Both the position numbers and the translations under genes were made by a program. The notes beneath the pieces are model-generated. The model was given only the letters and a program-made list of their open reading frames with translations, made no database searches and was not told the DNA's origin. Source: Kamptonema formosum PCC 6407 (GTDB lineage Bacteria; Cyanobacteriota; Cyanobacteriia; Cyanobacteriales; Microcoleaceae). From it: 64,000 nucleotides of DNA. This document shows, piece by piece, positions 7,785 through 17,487 of this stretch. The stretch spans positions 772,946-836,945 of the forward strand of contig NZ_KB235904.1 of the NCBI RefSeq assembly GCF_000332155.1, written 5' to 3'. Positions within the stretch are counted from its first letter, which is position 1. Every line of letters starts with the position of its first letter.

Positions 7785-9089
7785 TCATCTCATTTTTTTG
7801 AGGCTGTTTAATTCAGGTTGCTTGCGAACATAATCTCCTCTAGAAAGATGTTTTTCTAGCCAAATATAAAGTACCACAAATAGATAGCGGCTTCCCATTT
7901 CTTTGATTTTTAGCTTAGATACACCTGTTTTACGATTTTGCCATCTGATCGGGATAATTGTGTAGGAATATCCCCGAACAATGGACTTAAGAGGCATTTC
8001 AACTGTCAAGTTAAAATGATGAGATAGGAGAGGATAAATACCTTCGATTACTTCTCTGCGGTAGGACTTAAAGGCATTAGTTGTGTCATTCAGCTTCAAT
8101 CCAAATAGAATTTTAATAAATAAATTAGCTAAACGGTTGATGAGCAACTTGTGAGTGGGATAATCAATAACTTTACCGCCTTTGATGAATCGAGAACCAA
8201 ACACACAATCATAACCTTCTTGCAGTTTATAATAGTAATCAATAATATTTTCCGGGGCATCAGAATTATCTGCCATGACAATGGCGACAGCATCTCCTTG
8301 AAAATTCTCTAATCCGCAGCGAACAGCGAAACCAAAGCCGTTAGGCAAATAGTTATTTATATAACGTACTTTACTATTTTGAGAATTTAGCTGCTGCGAT
8401 AATTCTTCGGTGCGATCGCGGCTGTTATCGTTAACTATTATAATTTCGTAATCAATCCCTTTTTCTTCTAGTAATTGGGTGATGGATTGAACAGTTTCGA
8501 CTATACAACCTTCTTCATTATGAGCAGGAATGACAATTGAGAAAACTTTGATTTTTGTTAATTTTTGGAATTGATATTGTCTTGGTTGAGAAGAGCTATT
8601 TTCCAATGCAGGAGCTAAACCTTCGGGACAATATATTTCTGAAGAAAAATCGGGTAGGCTCTTAGAAGATTGAACGGGAGATTTAAAGACTAATCGATCG
8701 CTGATTAAATAATTGATAGACGCACTCAAAAATACACCTATCAAGGTATTAACTGCATAATTGATTTTCAACCAATCTAATAAAGGAAATACAAGGAAGA
8801 TGCGAGCAATGACAGAAGTGCCAGCCGAGAGATGGTACAAGGGAATTTGTCGCCACAATACTTCTCGAATAGTCCACGCACCTCCTGGCCAAACCCAAAT
8901 CCGATAGATGAAAAAACTAGCTAACAGCGAAAATTCAATTGATATTACATTCGCGATATTGCGTAAAACAGGCGTATTAAATCCTAGCTTTTCAATCATC
9001 CAAAAGATCAGAAGCAAATTTATTGTTGCTGCTACGCCACCACCGATCAGAAACTTAAAAATTTTTTGCCGAAATAGCTTTTTTAACAT
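7785..9089 (-). CDS. GtrA-like membrane domain fused to a family 2 glycosyltransferase (DPM1-like)
   Basis: About 434 aa from ATG 9089 (a TTG at 9104 is in frame). Residues 1-130 carry four hydrophobic segments typical of GtrA, a putative flippase or anchor for polyprenyl-linked sugars. Residues about 165-430 are a GT2 domain: FSIVIPAHNEEGCI, IIIVNDNSRDRTEE, AIVMADNSDAP (metal/nucleotide site) and FGSRFIKGG, close to dolichyl-phosphate mannosyl/glucosyltransferases. The fusion suggests one protein that both makes and presents a polyprenyl-phosphate sugar at the membrane. It heads a minus-strand set with the membrane protein and epimerase. A palindromic site lies about 55 nt upstream of the start. 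Confidence 0.85.
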   Translation of the reverse strand: MLKKLFRQKIFKFLIGGGVAATINLLLIFWMIEKLGFNTPVLRNIANVISIEFSLLASFFIYRIWVWPGGAWTIREVLWRQIPLYHLSAGTSVIARIFLVFPLLDWLKINYAVNTLIGVFLSASINYLISDRLVFKSPVQSSKSLPDFSSEIYCPEGLAPALENSSSQPRQYQFQKLTKIKVFSIVIPAHNEEGCIVETVQSITQLLEEKGIDYEIIIVNDNSRDRTEELSQQLNSQNSKVRYINNYLPNGFGFAVRCGLENFQGDAVAIVMADNSDAPENIIDYYYKLQEGYDCVFGSRFIKGGKVIDYPTHKLLINRLANLFIKILFGLKLNDTTNAFKSYRREVIEGIYPLLSHHFNLTVEMPLKSIVRGYSYTIIPIRWQNRKTGVSKLKIKEMGSRYLFVVLYIWLEKHLSRGDYVRKQPELNSLKKMR

Positions 9090-9141
9090 GGCGAAAACAC
9101 CCAAAAACTACAAAGACTTCAAGAAAGTAGTTATTATTTTG

Positions 9142-9165
9142 TACGATATCGTATCATAACGATAC
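9142..9165. promoter_or_regulatory. Palindromic candidate operator upstream of the GtrA-GT2 gene
   Basis: TACGATATCGTA is a perfect 12-bp palindrome at 9142-9153, overlapped by a second inverted repeat GTATC-ATAAC-GATAC (9151-9165). It lies 53-76 nt upstream of ATG 9089, where a transcriptional regulator could bind. No regulator gene is adjacent, so the function is inferred only from symmetry and position. Confidence 0.35.
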
Positions 9166-10790
<1,625 letters not shown>

Positions 10791-10795
10791 TTGTT

Positions 10796-10843
10796 AGCGG
10801 TTAACTGTTAACGGTTAACTGTTAACTGTTAACTGTTAACGGT
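10796..10843. repeat. GTTAACT/GTTAACG heptamer repeat
   Basis: About six tandem heptamers directly after the ahcY stop. Confidence 0.85.
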
Positions 10844-10894
10844 GTCATTGCGACAAAGCGAAGCGATCGCAGGGCCATTGAGATTGCTTCGGAC

Positions 10895-10999
10895 TTATAC
10901 CAATTTCAAAAAAGTATGCAACAGTCTTCTTGTCCCCCCCTTTGCAAGGGGGGCTAGGGGGGTCGAAGAGTCTTGCATGATTTTAGAGAAATAGTATTA
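10895..10999. repeat. 105-nt imperfect palindromic (MITE-like) element
   Basis: The ends TTATACCAATTTC...AAGTATGCAA and TTGCATGATTTT...AGTATTA are imperfect inverted repeats. The centre is a perfect small palindrome, CCCCCCTTTGCAAGGGGGG. There is no coding capacity. It lies between ahcY and the DedA gene in a 305-nt spacer that otherwise holds only heptamer repeats and a partial TGTCATTGCGA element. Confidence 0.65.
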
Positions 11000-11095
11000 G
11001 TTTTCTTCACTACGTTCGCAACACCTCAGATTGCATTAGCAACCAACGTAACAACCAACAACTAACCACTAACCACTAACAATTAACTAAAAAAA

Positions 11096-11698
11096 ATGTC
11101 TGAGTGGATAATTAATACAATGCAATCCTTGGGTTATCTAGGAATTGGACTCTTGATGTTTCTAGAAAATCTTTTTCCGCCGATTCCATCGGAATTAATT
11201 ATGCCATTCGCAGGATTTACGATCGCGAAAGGAGATATGCAGTTTGCACCCGCGATCGCGGCCGGAGTAATTGGTACTGTCTTAGGAGCATTTCCCTGGT
11301 ACTATGCAGGTAAAATCTTAGGCGAAGAACGTCTGCGAAATCTGGCTGATAAATACGGTAAATGGATTACAGTATCCGGTCACGATATCGACAAAGCTGA
11401 TAGGTGGTTTAAGCGTCACGGTACTAAAGCTGTATTTTTATGCCGTCTTGTACCAGGAGTTCGTACTTTAATATCCTTACCCGCTGGCATTAATAATATG
11501 CCCTTAGTGCCATTTTTAATCTACTCAACTCTGGGCACTACTTTATGGGTGAGTTTTCTCACTTTTCTGGGGTATAAATTAGCAGATCACTATGATTTAG
11601 TTGATGAATACTTGGGCCCTGTTTCTAAGATTGTAGTGCTTTCTCTGATTATTTGGTTTGCGCTTTGGGTAGTCAGGAAGAATATGCGGAAAGAGTAA
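11096..11698 (+). CDS. DedA-family membrane protein
   Basis: 200 aa, inner membrane, about four to five hydrophobic segments. Signature features are LGYLGIGLLMFLENLFPPIPSE near the N-terminus and the conserved FLCRLVPGVRTLISLPAGINNMP, with the Arg/Pro/Gly residues typical of DedA (VTT/SNARE-associated) proteins. These help maintain membrane lipid distribution, probably by moving polyprenyl or phospholipids. It is followed at 50 nt by a small DUF4258/DUF2283 pair on the same strand. The exact substrate is not predictable. Confidence 0.9.
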   Translation: MSEWIINTMQSLGYLGIGLLMFLENLFPPIPSELIMPFAGFTIAKGDMQFAPAIAAGVIGTVLGAFPWYYAGKILGEERLRNLADKYGKWITVSGHDIDKADRWFKRHGTKAVFLCRLVPGVRTLISLPAGINNMPLVPFLIYSTLGTTLWVSFLTFLGYKLADHYDLVDEYLGPVSKIVVLSLIIWFALWVVRKNMRKE

Positions 11699-11748
11699 AG
11701 AGGGGTGGAATTTAGTAATTTTACTTGATTAATTAGTTAGGCAAAAAA

Positions 11749-12000
11749 ATGAGCATTAGGCTACATCCCCATGCTCAGTCAAGATTAATTGAGCGTGGTG
11801 CAACTGAGGCAGAAGTTATTGCTACGGTCGAAAGCGGTACTACATTTCCGGCTCAATTGGGTAGAATGGGGTTTAGGCGGAACTTTCCCTTTAATGCAGA
11901 GTGGCAAGGAAAGATATATGCTACAAAGAAGGTAGAAGCAATAGCTCAAAAGGTTGCAGAAGATTGGTTAGTTATTACTGTAATTATCAAATATTTTTAA
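11749..12000 (+). CDS. DUF4258 small protein (possible toxin-type member)
   Basis: 83 aa. The N-terminus IRLHPHAQSRLIERGATEAEV matches the DUF4258 pattern (His-Ala, Arg, Glu-Arg-Gly, then an acidic helix), ending in VITVIIKYF. DUF4258 proteins are small mRNase/RelE-fold-like proteins commonly paired with DUF2283 proteins in cyanobacteria. The DUF2283 partner starts 12 nt downstream. A toxin role is a family-level guess, not shown. A second, broken copy of the same pair lies at 32118-32587. Confidence 0.75.
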   Translation: MSIRLHPHAQSRLIERGATEAEVIATVESGTTFPAQLGRMGFRRNFPFNAEWQGKIYATKKVEAIAQKVAEDWLVITVIIKYF

Positions 12001-12012
12001 ATAGAGGTTCTT

Positions 12013-12258
12013 ATGAAACTGACCTACGATCCGAGATACAATGTTGCTTATATTTACCTGAAAGAAAAACCAACAGAAGTAGAAACAGTTCAAGTTAGCG
12101 AAGAATTAAATATAGATATTGCTCCTGATGGAACTATTTACGGAATAGAACTGCTCAATGCTAATCAACAATTAGGAGGTAATAGTCAAGGTAAATTAAT
12201 AGTAATTAATGAAGCTTTGGGAGAATCCTCAGAAATTCAACTGTCACTTTCCCCTTAA
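12013..12258 (+). CDS. DUF2283 small protein, partner of DUF4258
   Basis: 81 aa; GAGG lies 8 nt before the ATG. MKLTYDPRYNVAYIYL and LNIDIAPDGTIYGIELLNA match the DUF2283 pattern (YDPExDxLYI, then DxDxxGxIvGIEIL). It follows the DUF4258 gene with a 12-nt gap, so the two form one translational unit. DUF2283 is often proposed as the antidote or regulatory half of such pairs; this is inference. The tail after about residue 55 is longer than in the other copy at 32390. icd starts 130 nt downstream. Confidence 0.8.
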   Translation: MKLTYDPRYNVAYIYLKEKPTEVETVQVSEELNIDIAPDGTIYGIELLNANQQLGGNSQGKLIVINEALGESSEIQLSLSP

Positions 12259-12388
12259 CTAAAATACAAGATAATGATTTTTCTGCTGTCTATGCTACAA
12301 ATTACAAATAAAATCTCAAATAAATTGTTGATATCTATTTCCCAAGTCGTGACACAATAGAAAACATTGCTATCCACACTTTCTAAGT

Positions 12389-13810
12389 ATGTACGAAAAA
12401 ATTACAGCCCCTACAACTGGTTCTAAAATTACATTCAAAGATGGGGAGCCCATCGTCCCCGACGACCCAATTATTCCCTTCATTCGCGGCGACGGGACGG
12501 GTGTTGACCTTTGGCCTGCTTCCCAGAAAGTTATGGACGCTGCGGTAGAAACAGCTTACGGTGGGAAGAAAAAAATCAATTGGTTTAAGATTTATGCCGG
12601 TGATGAAGCTTGCGAAGTTTACGGTACTTACCAATATTTGCCCGCCGATACTAGCAATGCAATTAAAGAATATGGTGTAGCAATTAAGGGGCCCTTGACG
12701 ACTCCTATCGGTGGGGGTATTCGTTCCCTGAATGTAGCTTTGCGGCAAAATCACGATCTTTATTCCTGCATTCGCCCTTGTAAATATTATCCGGGAACGC
12801 CTTCGCCGCACAAAACTCCTGAGTTGCTGGATGTGATTATTTACCGGGAAAATACAGAGGATATTTACCTGGGGATTGAGTGGAAAGAAGGCAGCGAAAT
12901 CGGCAATAAATTAATTGCTTTGCTGAATAATGAGTTAATTCCGGCTACGCCTGAACATGGGAAAAAACAAATTCCTCTGGATTCGGGAATTGGGATTAAA
13001 CCGATTAGTAAAAAAGGTTCTCAGCGGTTAATTCGTCGGGCAATTAAGCACGCTTTAAGGTTGCCCAAGGCTAAGCAGCAGGTGACTTTAGTGCATAAGG
13101 GCAACATTATGAAATACACTGAAGGTGCTTTTCGTGACTGGGGTTACGAATTGGTAAAGAGTGAGTTTCGCAATGAGTGCGTGACTGAGATGGAGTCTTG
13201 GATTCTGAGTAATAAGGAACGGAATCCTGAGATTAGTTTAGAAGATAATGCCCGTCAGATTGAACCGGGATATGATGCTTTAACTCCTGAAAAGCAAGCC
13301 AAGATTTGCAAAGATGTTGAGGAAGTTCTCTCGGCTATTTGGGAAAGTCATGGCGATGGGAAGTGGAAGGAAAAGATCATGGTCAATGACCGGATTGCTG
13401 ATAGTATTTTCCAACAGATTCAAACGCGGCCGGCGGAGTATTCGATTCTGGCGACGATGAATTTGAATGGTGATTATTTATCGGATGCGGCGGCCGCAAT
13501 TGTCGGCGGTTTAGGTATGGGGCCGGGGGCGAATATTGGGGATGAATGTGCAATTTTTGAGGCAACTCATGGGACTGCACCTAAACACGCGGGTTTAGAT
13601 AAGGTTAATCCTGGTTCGCTGATTTTGTCGGGGGTGATGATGTTAGAATATCTCGGTTGGCAGGAGGCGGCTGAGTTGATTAAGAAGGGTTTGGCGGCGG
13701 CGATTTCTAATGGTGAAGTGACTTATGATTTGGCGCGAATGATGGAACCGCCTGTCCCTGAGTTGAAGTGTTCGGAGTTTGCGGATGCGATTATTAAGCA
13801 TTTTGGTTAA
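12389..13810 (+). CDS. icd: NADP-dependent isocitrate dehydrogenase
   Basis: 473 aa. It oxidatively decarboxylates isocitrate to 2-oxoglutarate with NADP in the cytoplasm. Motifs: RGDGTGVDLWPAS, RSLNVALRQNHDLYSCIRPCKYYPG with the substrate Ser/Asn/Arg, YRENTEDIYLGIEW, NLNGDYLSDAAAAIVGGLG and THGTAPKHAGLD (NADP specificity region). The insert around LSNKERNPEISLEDNARQI makes it longer than the E. coli enzyme, as usual in cyanobacteria. The product is the nitrogen-status signal and the substrate of the decarboxylase encoded at 32617. The stop overlaps the first GTTAACT repeat; the CRISPR leader follows. Confidence 0.97.
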   Translation: MYEKITAPTTGSKITFKDGEPIVPDDPIIPFIRGDGTGVDLWPASQKVMDAAVETAYGGKKKINWFKIYAGDEACEVYGTYQYLPADTSNAIKEYGVAIKGPLTTPIGGGIRSLNVALRQNHDLYSCIRPCKYYPGTPSPHKTPELLDVIIYRENTEDIYLGIEWKEGSEIGNKLIALLNNELIPATPEHGKKQIPLDSGIGIKPISKKGSQRLIRRAIKHALRLPKAKQQVTLVHKGNIMKYTEGAFRDWGYELVKSEFRNECVTEMESWILSNKERNPEISLEDNARQIEPGYDALTPEKQAKICKDVEEVLSAIWESHGDGKWKEKIMVNDRIADSIFQQIQTRPAEYSILATMNLNGDYLSDAAAAIVGGLGMGPGANIGDECAIFEATHGTAPKHAGLDKVNPGSLILSGVMMLEYLGWQEAAELIKKGLAAAISNGEVTYDLARMMEPPVPELKCSEFADAIIKHFG

Positions 13811-13836
13811 CTGTTAACTGTTAACTGTTAACGGTT
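13808..13836. repeat. GTTAACT heptamer repeat
   Basis: Four heptamers; the first overlaps the icd stop codon. Confidence 0.8.
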
Positions 13837-14111
13837 GAGACAGGAGTATATTTTGTCTAGTTTGCGGGAATCGGTAGGTGTAAATTTTGGGGTGTCAAAT
13901 TTTTCGGCTGTAATGCAACTGCTGTAAGGGTTTGATGCCCCTTACCTAAAAAAACGATTCCCGCAATGGCTGCAACCTTTACAGGGTATGGATTTGAGAA
14001 AAAGATCGCAGGAGGGTATTGACAAGTCGATGGCTGGAATGATACTTTTAGATCAGATTCCCGAAACCGCACCTTGAAAACTAAATATAGTAAGGCTTTC
14101 AGAAACCGGCG
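13837..14111 (+). promoter_or_regulatory. Candidate CRISPR leader
   Basis: About 275 nt without a convincing gene, immediately upstream of the first perfect repeat. The end near the array contains GCACCTTGAAAACTAAATA (about 14070-14088), an element I associate with cyanobacterial leaders. A GCGGGAATCG / CGATTCCCGC inverted repeat (about 13863 and 13954) could form a hairpin. Array polarity, with the degenerate repeat at the far end, supports this side as the leader. Confidence 0.6.
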
Positions 14112-15473
14112 CCGCAATTAAACTAAATCCCTATTAGGGATTGAAACCACCATCCCTATCATCAAGACTGTACCATTTGCTTTCCGCAATTAAACTAAAT
14201 CCCTATTAGGGATTGAAACCGAAGCTTAAGAAACCTATCCCAAGATTTAGAGCCGCAATTAAACTAAATCCCTATTAGGGATTGAAACGTGATAATATTC
14301 AAGGTTCATTCTCAAGAGTATTACCCGCAATTAAACTAAATCCCTATTAGGGATTGAAACGTTCCCTTGCCTGATGTACCTAATTTAACTGGCATCAGCC
14401 GCAATTAAACTAAATCCCTATTAGGGATTGAAACTTCTAACCTATAAACACAATAACTAAATAAACTAGCCGCAATTAAACTAAATCCCTATTAGGGATT
14501 GAAACCGTGCTTTTCCTTGATAATAAAGAAATTTTCTACTTGCGCCGCAATTAAACTAAATCCCTATTAGGGATTGAAACCAACTGCTGCAATATTTAGA
14601 GATTTCTGCTGAGGGCCGCAATTAAACTAAATCCCTATTAGGGATTGAAACTGAATATTTCAGGCTTGAAAGAAGGTAATTATTATTGTTATTGCCGCAA
14701 TTAAACTAAATCCCTATTAGGGATTGAAACTTGGTTGGACAAACTGGAGCTGTTACAGTTCAAGCCGCAATTAAACTAAATCCCTATTAGGGATTGAAAC
14801 CTAAAATATGGCTATAACTGGAATTATTGGACATCAGGGTAAGCCGCAATTAAACTAAATCCCTATTAGGGATTGAAACAATAAGAAAGTTGAACCGTGC
14901 TTTCCGACTATAAGCCGCAATTAAACTAAATCCCTATTAGGGATTGAAACAACAACGGAATGGTATCAGTAACTGTAGTGACAACCTCCGCCGCAATTAA
15001 ACTAAATCCCTATTAGGGATTGAAACTTTTCTGAAATCAATTGATAAACTATCAGAGAATCAGCCGCAATTAAACTAAATCCCTATTAGGGATTGAAACT
15101 CCACGTGGCTGTATTATCGATCACGGGAATTTTGCCGCAATTAAACTAAATCCCTATTAGGGATTGAAACCAAATAGAATACAAGTCCTTCCATAAAGCT
15201 AGACATTTGTTTTGCGCCGCAATTAAACTAAATCCCTATTAGGGATTGAAACAGGCACTACAGCAGGCATTTCAAAGACCAATGCAAAGCCGCAATTAAA
15301 CTAAATCCCTATTAGGGATTGAAACACCATCATCAGAAGGCAGCTTGAGAATGGGACAGTTGCCGCAATTAAACTAAATCCCTATTAGGGATTGAAACTC
15401 TACAATTGCTTTAGCGTAACCAGCAATGTCCGCTTTAGAGCCGCAATTAAACTAAATCCCTATTAGGGATTGA
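14112..15473 (+). CRISPR. CRISPR array, 19 repeats of 36 nt and 18 spacers
   Basis: The repeat starts CCGCAATTAAACTAAATCCC and ends CTATTAGGGATTGAAAC. Repeats begin at 14112, 14184, 14253, 14325, 14399, 14470, 14545, 14616, 14695, 14765, 14844, 14915, 14991, 15064, 15135, 15217, 15290, 15363 and 15441. The first 18 are identical by eye; the last changes after GGGATTGA (AAC replaced by TTT), the usual leader-distal decay. Spacers are 33-46 nt, all different. The GATTGAAAC 3' end and CCCTATTAGGG core are typical of cyanobacterial type I-D/III arrays. No cas gene is in the window, so effector type cannot be assigned; processing in trans by a Cas6 elsewhere is inferred. Confidence 0.97.
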
Positions 15474-15486
15474 TTTTCAACTGCAT

Positions 15487-15621
15487 AGGCAATCTCATTT
15501 TTTAGGGCTTACACAATTGTCACACTTGAATCTACTTGTAGGATGCGTCAGACACAGAAATCGATCGAAACCGTCAGGGTTGTAGTATCAGACGCACCCT
15601 ACTAATTGTGCCAGTTGCCTA
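15487..15621. repeat. Palindromic element after the CRISPR array
   Basis: GTAGGATGCGTC (15538-15549) pairs with GACGCACCCTAC (15591-15602, one mismatch). Outer arms AGGCAA / TTGCCT and ACAATTGT / ATTGTG extend the symmetry. This spacer element separates the array from the convergent arsM gene. Confidence 0.6.
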
Positions 15622-15651
15622 AGTTCTGTCATTATTTTGTTAATCAAACAC

Positions 15652-16620
15652 CTAACAACAACCCCCACCACTATAATGCCAAGTTGAATCAGTAATTAAC
15701 ACTCGATCCTGGATTAACGCCCCTAACTTCCCAGCAGTTTTATCGCACACGGCCGCAGGAACTCCCCGCTGAAGTATATGACCTTCTCCATCATCAAAAA
15801 ACTCTTCTAGCCCGTTATAAATTGCTGTTTTACCCGTAAAAACACAGGCCCCATCATCGGGAATTGATACCTTAAAAGATACAGAATCCAGACTTTCTAA
15901 AAGCAAATCTGCATCTAAATTATAACTCACCCGATCCAATAACCGATAAGACCGCCGCGCCCTAATTTCCACTTGACCAAAACCCACATTAATCAGGTGT
16001 TGTACGTATTCATCATAAGTCAAAGCACCCGATAAACACATCGCCCGCAATCGTTCATCGTCTCTCAAATGTTGGGGAATAGGACGAGTAGCAATCGGAT
16101 CGCTCATTAACAATCTACCACCTGGTTTTAATACTCGATAAGCTTCTTTTAAAGCTTTAGTTAAATCCGCAGGTTCAAAGATATTAAATAGACAATTTTG
16201 AGCTACTACATCTACAGAAGCATCTGCTACTGGTAAAGCGAAAGCATCGCCTTCTCGAATTTCGACAAAACTAGGGTCAAACCAATCATTATCTTGAGCA
16301 GCAAGTTGCAAGTTACGATGAGCAGCTTCTCGCATGGCGGCTACAGGTTCGACAACAATAACTCCAGCTTTTCGCCGGGAAAAATAAGCAAACTGCAAGG
16401 CTTCTAAACCGCCGCCAACACCAACATATAAAACTACTGGTTTACCTACAAGTTCCGCCGCGTGGACGGTAGTACCACAGCCATAATTCATCTCTTGCAT
16501 TGACTGAGGAATGATTAATCCTGGCAATTGCAAAGGACTACTTTGAACGCAACAAAGTCCAACTTGGGGAGTTTCTGCAACTTCACTGTAAAATTTTGCC
16601 GCAGTTTCAAGATAGGTCAT
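15652..16620 (-). CDS. arsM: Arsenite methyltransferase of the cyanobacterial arsenosugar type
   Basis: 322 aa; GAGGAA lies 9 nt before ATG 16620. It is a SAM-dependent methyltransferase: YVGVGGGLEALQFA (motif I), VVEPVAAMREAAHRNL, EGDAFALPVADASVDVV and LKPGGRLLMSDP. Conserved cysteines lie in VGLCCVQSS, NYGCGTT and the terminal GGGCC. These features fit the ArsM group tied to arsenosugar synthesis, making dimethylated arsenic in the cytoplasm. The radical-SAM partner ArsS is not in the window. The mgtC-like gene ends 18 nt upstream on the same strand, so they may be cotranscribed. Confidence 0.88.
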   Translation of the reverse strand: MTYLETAAKFYSEVAETPQVGLCCVQSSPLQLPGLIIPQSMQEMNYGCGTTVHAAELVGKPVVLYVGVGGGLEALQFAYFSRRKAGVIVVEPVAAMREAAHRNLQLAAQDNDWFDPSFVEIREGDAFALPVADASVDVVAQNCLFNIFEPADLTKALKEAYRVLKPGGRLLMSDPIATRPIPQHLRDDERLRAMCLSGALTYDEYVQHLINVGFGQVEIRARRSYRLLDRVSYNLDADLLLESLDSVSFKVSIPDDGACVFTGKTAIYNGLEEFFDDGEGHILQRGVPAAVCDKTAGKLGALIQDRVLITDSTWHYSGGGCC

Positions 16621-16638
16621 AGTTAATTTTCCTCTAAA

Positions 16639-17181
16639 TTATTTCTCTTGTATATCTTGGCTAGATGGTGCTTCTTTCACTCGTGTTTTGATGCGATTTT
16701 GAGTATAAGGACGGCGCAGTAAAGTAGCTTTCTCAAGTTTCTTAACTCCGCTGAGAACTCCTAATGCAAAAACTGTTCCAATTAAGCTTATTCGCCACAG
16801 ACCGCAACCTGCGGCTGCTCCTAATCCAGCCGCTAGCCAAATTGTAGCAGCGGAAGTTAACCCCTTAACTTGTGTTCTACCAAATTTATTCTGATTTTGT
16901 TGGAGAATAATTCCGGCTCCTAGAAATCCTACTCCTGTAGCGACACCTTGGAGCGTTCTGCTAAGAGCATTGGTAGAGGAAGAGGTATTTTCATTGTCGA
17001 TTTGCAAAGGAATCATGACAAATATGGCTGCACCTAAGCTTACAATCATAAAAGTTCTCAAGCCTGCCGGTCTACCTGGTTGCTGTCGGTTAATGCCGAT
17101 CGCGCCGCCGACCAGTAGAGCTACACTGAGCCTGAAAGTTATACTTTGCCAATCGCTAGAATTGAAAAATATTGAATTCAT
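16639..17181 (-). CDS. MgtC/SapB-family membrane protein
   Basis: 180 aa, inner membrane. The N-terminal MgtC domain has four hydrophobic segments and the conserved GGAIGINRQQPGRPAGLRTF and TGVGFLGAGII. The soluble C-terminal ACT-like domain of longer MgtC proteins is missing; the last 35 residues are basic and charged. MgtC proteins modulate magnesium homeostasis or F-ATPase activity in other bacteria; the role here is unknown. It lies 18 nt upstream of arsM on the same strand. Confidence 0.88.
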   Translation of the reverse strand: MNSIFFNSSDWQSITFRLSVALLVGGAIGINRQQPGRPAGLRTFMIVSLGAAIFVMIPLQIDNENTSSSTNALSRTLQGVATGVGFLGAGIILQQNQNKFGRTQVKGLTSAATIWLAAGLGAAAGCGLWRISLIGTVFALGVLSGVKKLEKATLLRRPYTQNRIKTRVKEAPSSQDIQEK

Positions 17182-17288
17182 TACTCAAAAAACTACGGTT
17201 AGTCACTTTGCTGACTAGGGATTAAGGTTAATTATAGATTAAATTTAGGTTAAATTCAACAAATCGCGATCGCTATTAGCCTCAGTTG

Positions 17289-17452
17289 AGGACTTACGCA
17301 CGCAGTACAACAGCCCTCTGAGCGATCGCAATACCCCCCAGAGAGCTGCATTACATAGCTGGTATACTATCCGTAACGCCTAATTCCTGGCGGTTCTTTG
17401 ACCTCCCAGAGGCCGGCGTTACCTAAGTAATGCCTAAGTCCTATATTATTTA
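17289..17452. repeat. Dispersed palindromic element with GGACTTACGCA / TAAGTCC ends
   Basis: The outer ends GGACTTACGCACGC and ATGCCTAAGTCC are related inverted sequences. The inner arms GTAACGCC (17373-17380) and GGCGTTAC (17415-17422) are a perfect 8-bp inverted repeat. Related ends recur at 25648, 41835-41929 and 59127-59237, so this is a multi-copy family. Confidence 0.6.
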
Positions 17453-17487
17453 CCTACTTACTATTTATTCTCTCAAATAACTATCTT

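Noticed and set aside
13857-14117. 86-codon open frame on the minus strand upstream of the CRISPR array
   Set aside because: It runs into the first CRISPR repeat, has no recognisable domain and lies in the probable leader.
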